From assembly GCA_026874595.1 (NCBI GenBank), contig CM049322.1:2777900-2841899 (forward strand): 64,000 bases of DNA, given 5' to 3'. Position 1 is the stretch's first letter; each line of letters begins with the position of its first letter. This DNA is from Sipunculus nudus. Lineage: Eukaryota > Annelida > Sipuncula > Golfingiida > Sipunculidae. The notes below the pieces were generated by a model. The model worked only from the letters and a program-made list of their open reading frames with translations. It was not told the origin of the DNA and did not search any database. Positions 25,201 to 38,027 of the stretch are shown here, piece after piece. The position numbers were made by a program, and so were the translations under genes.

Positions 25201-28200
25201 AAACACTACATCACACACATATGATTATCATACACTACATCACACACATATAATCATCACACACTACATCAAACACATATAATTATCACACACTACATCA
25301 TACACATATAATCATCACACACTACATCAAACACATATGATTATCATACACTACATCACACACATATGATTATCAAACACTACATCACACATATATGATT
25401 ATCACGCACTACATCACACACATATGATTATCATACACTACATCACACACATATGATTATCATCGATACATCACACACATATGATTATCATACACTACAT
25501 CAAACACATATGATTATCACACACTACATGACACTTATCACACACTACATCACACACATATGATTATCATACACTACATCACACACATATGATCATCATA
25601 CACTACATCACACACATATAATTATCACACATTACATCACACACATATGATTATCACACACTACATCACACACATATGATCATCATACACTACATCACAC
25701 ATATAATTATCACACACATGATTATCACACACATATGATTATCATCGATACATCAAACACATATGATTACCACACACTACATGACACTTATCACACACTA
25801 CATCATACACATATGATCATCACACACTACATCACACACATATGATTATCATTGATACATCATACACATACAATTATCATACACTACATCACACACATAT
25901 GATCATCATACACAACATCACACACATATGATTATCATACACTACATCACACACATGATTATCATACACTACATCACACACATATGATCATCATACACTA
26001 CATCATACACATATATGATTATCATACACTACATCACACATATGATTATCATACACTACATCACACATATGATCATCATACACAACATCACACACATATG
26101 ATTATCATACACTACATCACACATATGATTATCATACACTACATCACACACATATGATTATCATACACTACATCACACACATATGATCATCATACACTAC
26201 ATCATACACATATGATTATCATACACTACATCACAGACATATGATTATCATCGATACATCAAACACATATGATTTTCATCGATACATCAAACACATATGA
26301 TTACCACACACTACATGACACTTATCACACAACATCACACACATATGATCATCATACACAACATCACACACATATGATTATCATACACTACATCACACAC
26401 ATATGATTATCACACACTACATCACATGTGCATATGATCATCATACACAACATCACACACATATGATTATCATACACTACATCACACATGATTATCATAC
26501 ACCACATCACACACATATGATTATCATACACTACATCACACACATATGATCATCATACACTACATCACACACATATGATTATCATACACTACATCACACA
26601 CATATGATCATCATACACTACATCATACACATATGATTATCATACACTACATCACACACATATGATTATCATCGATACATCAAACACATATGATTATCAT
26701 CGATACATCAAACACATATGATTACCACACACTACATGATACTTATCACACACTACATCACACACATATGATCATCATACACAACATCACACACATATGA
26801 TTATCATACATTACATCACACACATATGATTATCACACACTACATCACACACATATTATTATCACACACTACATCACACACATATGATTATCATACACTA
26901 CATCACACACATATGATTATCATACACTACATCACACACATATGATTATCACACACTACATCACACATATTATTATCACACACTACATCACACACATATG
27001 ATTATCACACACTACATCACACACATATGATTATCACACACTACATCACACATATGATTATCATACACTACATCACACACATATGATCATCATACACTAC
27101 ATCACACACATATGATCATCATACACTACATCACACACATATGATTATCATACACTACATCATACACATATTATTATCATACACTACATCACACACATAT
27201 GATTATCATACACTACATCACACACATATGATTACCACACACTACATGACACTTATCACACACTACATCACACACATATGATCATCATACACTACATCGC
27301 ACACATATGATCATCATACACTACATCACACACATGATTATCACACACTACATCACACATATGATTATCATACACTACATCACACACATATGATTATCAT
27401 ACACTACATCACACATATGATTATCATACACTACATCACACACATATGATTATCATACACTACATCACACACATACGATTATCATACACTACATCACACA
27501 CATATGATTATCATCGATACATCAAACACATATGATTACCACACACTACATGACACACATATTATTATCACACACTACATCACACACATATTATTATCAC
27601 ACACTACATCACACACATATGATTATCATACACTACATCACACACATATGATCATCACACACTACATCACACACATATGATTATCATCGATACATCAAAC
27701 ACATATGATTACCACACACTACATGACACTTATCACACACTACATCACACACATATGATCATCACACACTACATCACACACATATGATCATCATACACTA
27801 CATCACACACATATGATTATCATACACTACATCACACACATATGATTATCATACACTACATCACACACATATGATTATCATCGGTACATCAAACACATAT
27901 GATTACCACACACTACATGACATTGATCACACACTACATCATACACATATGATCATCACACACTACATCACACACATATGATTATCATACACTACATCAC
28001 ACACATATGATTATCATACACTACATCACACACATATGATTATCATGGATACATCAAACACATATGATTATCATACACTACATCACACACATATGATCAT
28101 CACACACTACATCACACACATATGATTATCATACACTACATCACACACATATGATTATCATACACTACATCACACACATATGATTATCATTCACTACATC

Positions 28201-28385
28201 ACACACATATGATTATCATGGATACATCAAACACATATGATCACCACACACTACATGACATTTATCACACACTACATCATACACTTGATTATGATACACT
28301 ACATCACACACATATGATTATCATCGATACATCACACACATATGATCATCATACACTACATCACACATATATGATTTTCACATAT
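22285..28385. repeat. Minisatellite array A, 6.1 kb, about 29-bp unit
   Basis: On the order of 200 copies of a unit of the form CACATATGATTATCATA then CACTACATCACA (29 bp), with recurrent variants (GATCATCATA, CGATACATCAAA, CACTACATGACACTTATCA). Each unit holds the odd dyad TATGATNATCATA. There are no unique spacers, so it is not a CRISPR array. On the transcribed strand it becomes UGUGUGAUGUAGUG-rich RNA. Confidence 0.97.
22985..26010. repeat. Higher-order repeat in array A, period about 1558 bp, two copies
   Basis: Ordered variant patterns repeat at a fixed offset: ATCATACACATACAATTACC at 23103 recurs at 24661, and the following variants keep the same order. The block near 24301 returns about 1562 bp later at 25863. 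This indicates a recent segmental tandem duplication inside the array. Confidence 0.75.
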
Positions 28386-28794
28386 ATATATATATTAGAA
28401 AGCTGCAGACCGGTTTTACTTTTATTGATGGGCAATTTATTTTTCCTTAAGATTAGGTAAACTACCCAAATTAGAATAAAGGTTTATCAGGATTTCAGAT
28501 GAGTGGCCATTATTATCTAGTGTGATTTGTATATATGCAAACAATCTATTTTAGGTGATGAAAAACATTAAAGCTCACATGATCATAGGGTGGGTGGGGG
28601 ATACAGACAGAGGCCCATCTAGGCTTCACTATAGACAAAATAAGCCCCTCTACCTAAATGATAAAGAGGACAAACCCCCCCCCCCCAAAAAAAAAAAAAA
28701 AAATATATTTTTAATTACACTTAAAATTCTAGACATTTTATTTATCTATTGAAATGTGTATGTTAAATGTTAAAAAAAAAAGACATTAAAGGGG
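28386..28794. other. Spacer between arrays A and B
   Basis: Short unique AT-rich sequence with a 12-C run at 28675-28686 followed by poly-A. No gene. Confidence 0.55.
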
Positions 28795-30655
28795 CCTATT
28801 CACATACCATAACAAACATGTATATATCACCCACTTCATCACAAACATATATCACCCGCTTCATCACAAATATATATCACCCACTTCATCACAAACATGT
28901 CACCACTCCATCACACATTACATCACAAAATAAGGTACATAAATCACATCACACATTACATCACACATAACGTCAAACACTGCATCACATGTACATCACA
29001 CACTACACCACAAACATATCACACCCTACAAAGCATGTATTTCACACACTATCAGAGTACGAGTGTCATACATATAAATCATAAACTATATAATTAAACA
29101 TCCCATGACACACTATATATAATACATGTGTCACATATATCACACACTACATGGCACATCACATCACACATTACATGTTATATCATATGTTACATCACAC
29201 ATTACATCACACGTTTTATCAAATGTTACATCACACGTTATATCACATGTTACATCACACATTATGTCACACATTATATCACATGTTACATCACACATTA
29301 CATCATACATTACATCACATGTTATATCTCATTACATCACACATTACATCACACAATACATCACATATTACATCACACGTTATATCACATGTTACATCAC
29401 AGATTACATCACAAAATACATCAAACGTTATATCACATGTTACATCACATGTTAAATCACACGTTATATCACGTTACATCACCTATTACATCACACATTA
29501 CATCAAACGTTATATCACACATTACATCACACATTACATCGCACTTATACCACATGTTACATCGCACATTACATCACACATTATATCACGTTACATCACA
29601 TATTACATCACACATTACATCAAACGTTATATCACATGTTACATCACACATTACATCACACTATACATCACACATTACATCACACATTATATCACATGTT
29701 ACATCACACATTGCTTCACACTTTGCATCATATATAATGTCACATGTTACATCACACATTACATCACACATTACATCACACGTTATATCACGTTACATCA
29801 CACATTAGATCACACATTACATCACACGTTCTATTACAGGTTACATCACACTCTACATCACACATTACATCACAAGTTATATCACATGTTACATCACACA
29901 TTACATCACACGTTATATCACGTTACATCACACATTACATCACATATTACGTCATATATTACATCACTTGTTACATCACACATTACATCACATGTTATAT
30001 CACATGTGACATCACACATTACATCACATGTTATATCACACATTACATCACAGGTTATATCATGTTAAATCACACATTACATCACACAATACATCACACG
30101 TTATATCACACATTACATCACACATTTTATCACATGTTATATCACATGTGACATACATCACATCACATCACGCATTATATCACGCTACAACACACATTAC
30201 ATCACACATTACATCACATGTAATATCACATGTTACATCACGTTACATCACACGTTATATCATGTTACATCACACATTAGATTGCACATTACATTACACG
30301 TTCTATAACAGGTTACATCACACACTACATCACACGTTAAATCACGTTACATCACACATTACATCACACATTATATCACGTTACATCACACATTACATCA
30401 CACGTTATATCACGTAACATCACACATTACATCACATATTACGTCACATATAACATCACTTGTTACATCACGTTATATCACATGTGACATCACACATTAC
30501 ATCACGTTATATCACGTTACATCACACATTACTTCACACAATACATCACACGTTATATCACACATTACATCACACATTACATCACACATTTTATCACATG
30601 TGACATACATCACATCACAAGTTATATCACGTTACATTACACATTACATCACACG
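28795..30655. repeat. Minisatellite array B, 12-13-bp unit
   Basis: Begins with longer units (CCCACTTCATCACAAACAT, 28815-28905) and settles into TTACATCACACA alternating with TTATATCACG/TG. The 12-bp spacing is a multiple of three, so all three plus-strand frames stay open for long stretches as His-Tyr-Ile-Thr repeats (up to 305 codons). These are not genes. Confidence 0.95.
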
Positions 30656-30699
30656 AGAAAGATATTTACTCACTTTACATGATAATTATGGAAGATAGA

Positions 30700-31020
30700 T
30701 ACTTTCTTTTCAGAAACATAACTATATTTAATCAAGATTCAATTGTATACCTGAAATTAGATCTTAATTTTGTATTTATTTTTTTATTTATTTTTAAGTT
30801 ATTAGCACAAATTATATGAATTCTGTACCCAACTTTGACCTTTTTTCCTTGTAAGTACATTTCATTTTCACAGCGGGTACACATGTATTAAGGAAATACT
30901 CTTTTAAATTATGAAAAATAAAAATTAAAGCATAATAATTAGGCTAGTTATTTTTTTTTTCAGTGGCTCTGTTTTATTCATTTGCATTGTCAAGCTTATG
31001 GCTACCCAACTTTGTCACAA
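30700..31020 (-). repeat. Inverted copy of the 640-680-bp repeat
   Basis: The reverse complement of this stretch matches the first part of 20940-21170: CTAGCCTAATTATTATGC, AGTATTTCCTTAATACATG-type blocks, CCAAAGTTGGG-like and TTGAATCTTGATTAA. Array A+B is thus flanked by oppositely oriented copies of one repeat. Confidence 0.6.
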
Positions 31021-32949
31021 TACAGCCCTGCCTTGATAACCAATGTACAAAACTTTTCTTGAAATAATAATTCAAGGAGTAATCCAGAAGACGCCATATT
31101 GTGGTGAATTAAAGTAGTATTTTAAAGAAATCCATTTCCTCTCAATAATTTAAGTTAAATAAAATATAATTAAACCCATCAGTAGACATATTTTGATAAT
31201 ATATGAGCCAGACTATTGATAAATAAAGATGCAAATTCAGAATTGTGAATTTATGAATCAAGTTTTATTTTTAGACATGTATTGTTTTGCAAATTAAAAA
31301 AAAATATTTTATAAAAAAAATAATAAATGCATAGAACTGTGTGCTTAATGTGATGTTACCTGACCAAATTAACTGTAAATGTTGATGCTATCTGGCATTG
31401 TGAATCAACTTGAATATTCAGATATATATATGTTACATACTGTAAATATATAGTACAATTTATAAACTTGGAAAATGATGTCATAAAAAAATCAGGATCT
31501 TATGCAAACATTTGCTCATTATTTTCCTGCCTCAGTAGAGTGGGAATTAAAGTGATTTGCTTTGTTTTTCTATCTCTCTGCCTGTTTTTAATTGTTTAAT
31601 AATTATGAGTAAACTTTTTTCCCTGTAAGCACTGTTGAATTAAATATCATATTTTGTATGTATATGCAAGGGTGTTCTAACTCCCAACATTCACACCCCC
31701 CCCCCCCCTCCCGCCATCGAGTTCTTGCACCTGAGCACTGGAGACAATAATTTTATAGCAACTGCATAAAATTATTAAATAAAGAAAATATATGTACAAA
31801 GGTACAGAGGTGTTTGTAACTCCCATAATTATCCCCCTCCCCCCACCCCCACATAAAGTTGGTGAATTGTGTGCAGTTTATCACACTTCATAAAAAAAAG
31901 AAAAATTGATCAAGAATAAATAATTCAGCCTAAGCCCTTACTGAATGAATTAACACCTAATTAACAAATAATAAATTAACATTTGCTGAGGATGTGTTAT
32001 AACAGTTGCCGAAAATATCAAAATTTACTGAAAAGACCAGACAAAGATACCAAAGTCATGTCTTCCTTTGTCATGAAGTTAGTCTGTTATTTTTTAAAGT
32101 TATGAGTACCAGTACTTAGGCCTGTGAGTCTGTTAGTGCTACTGTTAAACAATATTCAGTGTCACAGTTTTGTCACTCATTAAATATAAATAACAAATTA
32201 TGCTTTAAAAATTAAAACTTATCCTAACTTTTTTCACCAGCATTACGCAGACTAAAGTATCTTGCTCTTGATTTTATTTATTGTTTGAGTACTTCTCCCA
32301 TTTATGTCTGTAAGTACTACTTTGAAATACATACTGTAGCAAAATTACTTATTATTAATATTAAATATATAAAATACATTTATACTGTCCAGTACTTTTT
32401 AGTCCAATTTCATGTGAAATCATTTTCTTGAACAAAACCTCTTTATGACACATCACAGTGATAAATGGAGGCAGTACTTTGGAATAATTTTTCAATCCTT
32501 TACATTTACCTCTTTTACAGCTTATTATTCATTCAGGCGCTACAACTCCAGTGCTCTCTTAATATATGATGTTCACTGATTTCAGTACTCTTTTATGGAG
32601 AGTGATAAGTTACTGACTTTATGACTTGTAATCTAAGACAAATTCCAGTAATTCTGTTTGTCTGTTTAGTAATTTTTCAATACTTTTAGGTAATATTTCA
32701 GCTACATTTTGTTTCTCATTTGGTCTTTTCAGGAACTTATTGGTTAACATTTAATTGTAAGAATAATTGGATGAAACTTGTATTATACATGCCCAATACA
32801 GCCAGCCCTTAAGTCAGGCCTTGAACTGAAAATAATGTTAACATAGTAAATGCTCCATGAACACTGTGGACTCCTGGAAAATAAAAATTCTTGTCCTGGA
32901 AAACTGGAAAACTGCTTGAAAACTTGTTTGCTCAAAGTGTGGGAACTCT
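31021..32949. other. Intronic spacer, no gene seen
   Basis: AT-rich sequence, with a 13-C run at 31696-31708 and a C-rich patch at 31833-31850. No coding frame, RNA gene or exon recognised. Confidence 0.5.
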
Positions 32950-34892
32950 GTCTATATCACATATGTATATGACACACTACAGAATCACAGATATCACATA
33001 ACACTGCACACTACATCAGACATGCATCACGCAACTCAACATCACATAGATATCACACTTTACATAACACAGATATCATACACTACGTACATCAGATATG
33101 CATCCGACACTCTACATCAATACCTCTCTACATCACACAGATATCACACACTACATCACAGAATACATCAAACATGCATCAATCACTCTACACGCAAATG
33201 TTTTAATCACTACATCACACAAATATCACACACTACATCACACATATATCACACACTCCATTACACACTACATCAGACATCTTTATCACACACTACATCA
33301 CGCACTATGTCAGATATGAATCACATACTCTACATCACACATATATCAAACTACATCACACACTGACATATATCACACACTACATCAGAAATCCATCACA
33401 CAGATATCACACACTACATCACACAGATATCAAACACTATATCACTTATTACACCAGACACTACATCAGACATGCATCACACAGATAGCAAACAATACTT
33501 AAAAAAATACATGCATCACACACTATATATCACATAGATATCACATAAATATCACACACTACATCAGACATGCATCACACACTCTACATCACACAGATAT
33601 CACACAAATATCACACACTACATCACACAGATATCAAACACTATATCACTTATTTCACCAGACACTACATCAGACATGCATCACACAGATATCAAACAAT
33701 ACTTAAAAAAATACATGCATCACACACTATATATCACATAGATATCACATAAATATCACACACTACATCAGACATGCATCACACACTCTACATCACACCG
33801 ATATCACACAAATATCACACACTACATCACACAGATATCAAACACTATATCACTTATTACACCAGACACTACATCAGACATGCATCTCACAGATATCAAA
33901 CAATACTTAAAAAAATACATGCATCATACACTATATATCACACAGATATCACATAAATATCACACACTACATCAGACATGCATCACACACTCTACATCAC
34001 ACAGATATCAAATAAATATCACACACTACATCACACAGATATCAAACACTATATCACTTATTACACCAGACACTACATCAGACATGCATCACACAGATAT
34101 CAAACAATACTTAAAAAAATACATGCATCATACACTATATATCACACAGATATCACATAAAAATCACACACTACATCAGACATGCATCACACACTCTACA
34201 TCACACAGATATCAAATAAATATCACACACTACATCACACAGATATCAAACACTATATCACTTATTACACCAGACACTACATCAGACATGCATCACACAG
34301 ATATCAAACAATACTTAAAAAATACATGCATCATACACTATATATCACACAGATATCACATAAATATCACACACAACATCAGACATGCATCACACACTCT
34401 ACATCACACAGATATCACACAAATATCACACACTACATCACTCAGATATCAAACACTATATCACTTATTACACCAGACACTACATCAGACATGCATCACA
34501 CAGATATCAAACAATACTTAAAAAAATACATGCATCATACACTATATATCACACAGATATCAAATAAATATCACACACAACATTAGACATGCATCACACA
34601 CTCTACATCACACACATATCAAACCCTATATCACACATTACACCAGACCCTACATCATTCATGCATCACACATATATCACTCACTACATAAAAAATACAT
34701 GCATCATATACTCTACAGGCATGTGTATCAAACACGTTATCACACATTTCATAACACTACACCAGACATAAATCACACACTCTACATCACAGAAATCATG
34801 CTCATAATCACAAAGGTATTGAACACTACATCAGACATCGCATGAAACACACTATGTTACACAGATATCACTCTACATCTCACAGATATTAC
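32950..34892. repeat. Minisatellite array C
   Basis: Built from CTACATCACACAGATATCA and CATGCATCACACACT phrases, related to arrays A and B by the CTACATCACACA core. The inner part forms a 204-bp higher-order repeat. Repeated 60-codon frames in it are by-products of the period. Confidence 0.95.
33570..34590. repeat. 204-bp higher-order repeat, five full copies
   Basis: ATGCATCACACACTCTACAT starts at 33570, 33774, 33978, 34182, 34385 and 34589, giving intervals of 204, 204, 204, 203 and 204. The 203 arises from one A lost in an A-run. A partial copy precedes the first. Copies differ at only a few positions, so the expansion is recent. Confidence 0.95.
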
Positions 34893-34900
34893 CAGTTCAG

Positions 34901-36767
34901 AGGTGAAAGGGCATACCTGTGTAAAAGGTTTAGCCAGCTTGCTGAATCTAATGAATATTAGGGCTACAAAGCACTTTGCTTAATATTAGGTTTTTGTAAT
35001 TCATGCACCTCATGAATAGTCAGAAGCTTCCAGTGGAGTCCAGTATAAAGGGGCTCAGTTCTTGTGTCCCATTTTACTTGAACTGAAGCCGCCAAAGAGG
35101 AGAGATCGACAGCAGAACAGAAGCCGCAGATCTTAAATTCCCCAGTGCACAGTAGCGTATAATTTTAGTGGTAATATATTGTAAAGCCAAAGACAGCTTA
35201 AATGTACATTTAACAGCTTTAGTCGGGGTTGCCGGTCACTCCATGTGCAAGTTATAATTGAGAGAAATACGGGGTTTTCCCCAAAATATAATGTGATGAA
35301 TCACAAGGATTGTTAATAATACCACCCCACTGTTAAGAAATCACAGGTAACTGCCAATTTTATTTCGTTTGGCGCGCGCAACGCTGATAATACGTAACGT
35401 AAATACGTAACTTAGTTGATTGACTCGAAGAGTGTTTAACGGACATAAGCCCAGGGTTATTATGTAACGTTCCCGATAGGATTCATTCTAGGCAGAAGAC
35501 CTTCATGGCATGTGTGCCGAGGTATTTGAAATGGCCAGAGGAGTTATGAGTATTCTGTGTATTTTTTTTTTTTATAGCTGTTTACCCCATGTGAGACCAC
35601 TATGGCGAGGCTGAGAGCGCAGGGGGTGCAGTGAATGGGTATACCGTCCAGCTGACGGACAAGCGGACATCCCGGGGGGAGGAAGTATGGTGAGGCACAG
35701 ATTCGCAGACCAGCATCTGGAAGACTGGTGAGACGCAGAGCGGCAGAGTCGCAGACCAGCACCGCACGGTCGACGCAGGGGTCGTCAACGAGGCCGACAG
35801 AGGGCGCTCAAGTGTGGCCGGCGGAGTGAGATTCGTCAGAGACGTGACGAGAGGTATCGAGATATAGCTGGTGAGGACTGGGCCATGGTGTAAAGTTCAT
35901 ACATACAATAAGCAAGCAGGTGCTACCTGCGCAATATAAAATTCCAAGATTACTATAATTATTATTTTATCATTATTATTATACTATTCAATTTCAATTC
36001 CATGTACATAAATTGTGAATATTAATGACCATAGAGCGGGAGCGTCAGACAAGTAGGTGTAGTGTCATTATAGAACAGGATTGAATGGGAAAATTCAGGT
36101 AATAATATTATTTTTGACAATCATGCATGTAACCATACATAGTAAGTAGCAGCCAGGGAACACCATAAGTTTATTTTACCCACAGTACGGGTACGGGGGG
36201 GGGGGGGGGGATAAGTCATCAAGGAGCGCACTATCACAGGCCGGACGGCCCCGCCGGTCACGAGCCTGATTAATTAGATACGCTAGAGCGCTAGGGAGCT
36301 GTGGTAGCAGATCAAGACATACCCCTAGCTAGGTCTCAACATAGCACCGGGGGTTATGCCACGGCCGGTTAGGTAACACAGATATGATAGCCAGGTGCGA
36401 ATCCATCCACGGCCGACAATCAGCTGAGCTGACATGGCAGTGTTTACACACCTGCGCTATGCGCCAAGAGCACCCCCCCCCCCCCCTCCAGTAAGCCTAC
36501 GATAGTACGATACCCCTGGCTGATTTAGATAGTGGTGTCAAAGGCGGGGGGTAGCGAGGTAATAGGGTAGCTGTTAGTGGCCAGTAGTTACGGCCAATAG
36601 AAATTCAAATGAGTCAGGATGGGTGGAGTTAGATAATGAGTGACACCAGGGAAAATGGGTAAAAGGTGGTAGAGAGTAGGAATAGGGAGATTTTTGGGCT
36701 ACTTAACTGGGATCGCCTGAAAGAGAGATCTTCCGACGTGCATGCGGGGAAGCTCTCTCGATCTTTT
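34901..36767. other. 1.87-kb block separating arrays C and D, possibly an insertion
   Basis: Flanked on both sides by CAGTTCAG (34893-34900 and 36768-36775), outside which array sequence continues. An 8-bp duplication would fit a hAT-type insertion, and the left end CAGAGGTG also looks hAT-like, but no matching inverted end is seen on the right. Inside are a TATAAAGG motif (about 35044), a GC-rich stretch at 35600-35890 with AGAGGGCGCT, a 16-G run (36195-36210) and a 14-C run (36473-36486). No intact gene. Confidence 0.4.
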
Positions 36768-36775
36768 CAGTTCAG

Positions 36776-37030
36776 ATATCACCCACTACATCACACAAAT
36801 GACACTACATCACAAAGATATCACACACTACCTCACACAGATATCACACATTACATCACACATATATCACACACTGCATCACACATATATCATCTACTAC
36901 ATCACACAGATATCATACTACATCACTCACTACATCACACAGATATTACACACTACATCACACAAATATCACACTACATCACACACTACATCAGACATCA
37001 CATGCATCGAAAACACTATGTCACACTGAT
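36776..37030. repeat. Minisatellite array D
   Basis: About 250 bp of ATATCACACACTACATCACACAG-like units, the same unit as array C; it looks like the continuation of array C beyond the 1.87-kb block. Confidence 0.9.
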
Positions 37031-37304
37031 ATTCCTTATAAGGGACACATTTCCCCATATATAAGGGACAAACAGCAATATACGAGTACTTTTAGTTTTC
37101 GTAAGGGTGACAGTGTACATGTAGGAAGGGGGACTATGATGTCAATTTCAGTACAGTTTAACTCCGAGTTAGCCGTCTCTGTTTTGGCGGTCTCTATAGT
37201 AAAGAGTGTTTGTTCTAGATTTCAAATGAAGTGCACCTGTCTAAGTTAGATTTTTCGATGATCTGTCACTCTCCTAATCAGTATTCATGTAATAACACGA
37301 CGCT

Positions 37305-37355
<51 letters not shown>

Positions 37356-37875
37356 TATGCACTTATATGACTACAATTTCATTAATTATGGACCCATATG
37401 TGTGATATTCGCATCTGAATGTTGAATGTAGCAAATTGGTGTGGTATTGATATGCAAAATGCAAATGTCGTTAATTATTGTGTTATCCTTATAGCAAATT
37501 ATTGCCCTTCAAATGTGAATCTTACTTATATACATGATTTTTGTGATATGTAGGGATGACCAAACAAAAATGGCAGCAGAGGGACATAGGCTGGTTTGCC
37601 GATTTTTCTGCCGATTTTTTTTTTTTGTCAGGGTTTGCAAAAAATGTTGAAAGCGGCTGGTCAGATCATTTGGATTGTTTTTGCCTGAATTTGGCAATTG
37701 GAAAGCAAATGTCGCTGATTTTGGTGATATTCGATATTCAATATGTACCCGGGGACGAAGACAGCGCTGGCAAGCGGAGGTCAGAAGTAAAACAGCCTTG
37801 AAGATGTAGACATTCTTTTCAGACATTTCATTCGGAAGAGTGTGTACGCAACTGAATATTTGTAGGTAAAAAAAT
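37031..37875. other. Intronic spacer with (TA)n
   Basis: Contains a pure (TA)n at 37306-37352. No exon recognised; reading frames at 37231 and 37509-37907 are low-complexity or repeat-derived. Confidence 0.5.
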
Positions 37876-38027
37876 GTAGTGCGCAGGAGACCCTGATCTG
37901 GTGACAAGGAGCTTATACAAAGTTTACCTCTGAGAAGACCTCGGTGTAGTTGTAGGGCGCAGGGGACCTTGTTCTAGTGTCAAGTAGCTTATACAATGCT
38001 TACCTCTGAGAAGACCTCGGTGTAGTT
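37876..38027. repeat. 76-bp direct duplication covering an exon end and its splice donor
   Basis: 37876-37951 and 37952-38027 are about 85-90% identical. Each carries TTACCTCTGAGAAGACCTCG, which on the minus strand is the last part of the pre-NACHT exon plus its donor. The second donor lies 76 bp further downstream in the transcript, at 37927. Confidence 0.85.

Larger units (their letters stand above)
18155..38003 (-). other. Inferred 19.85-kb intron of the NLR-like gene
   Basis: Bounded by the donor after GAG at 38004 (GTAAG) and the acceptor before 18154, both phase 0. It contains four related minisatellite arrays, two copies of a 640-680-bp repeat, a (TA)n tract and a 1.87-kb unassigned block. 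The assignment rests on splice-site phase and on the protein order expected in NLRs, not on transcript data. Confidence 0.6.

Noticed and set aside
22285-28385. Regular 29-bp repeats resembling a CRISPR array
   Set aside because: There are no unique spacers between repeats, no cas genes, and the context is a eukaryotic intron; it is a minisatellite.
29126-30417. Long open frames (109 to 305 codons) on the plus strand
   Set aside because: They are translations of the 12-bp satellite in all three frames, giving only His/Tyr/Ile/Thr repeats.
33022-34771. Family of 60-codon and larger frames
   Set aside because: They repeat exactly every 204 bp with the satellite period and have no coding character.
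34898-36770. Complete hAT transposon suggested by CAGAGGTG at the left end
   Set aside because: No matching inverted end or transposase on the right; kept only as a possible insertion with duplicated CAGTTCAG.
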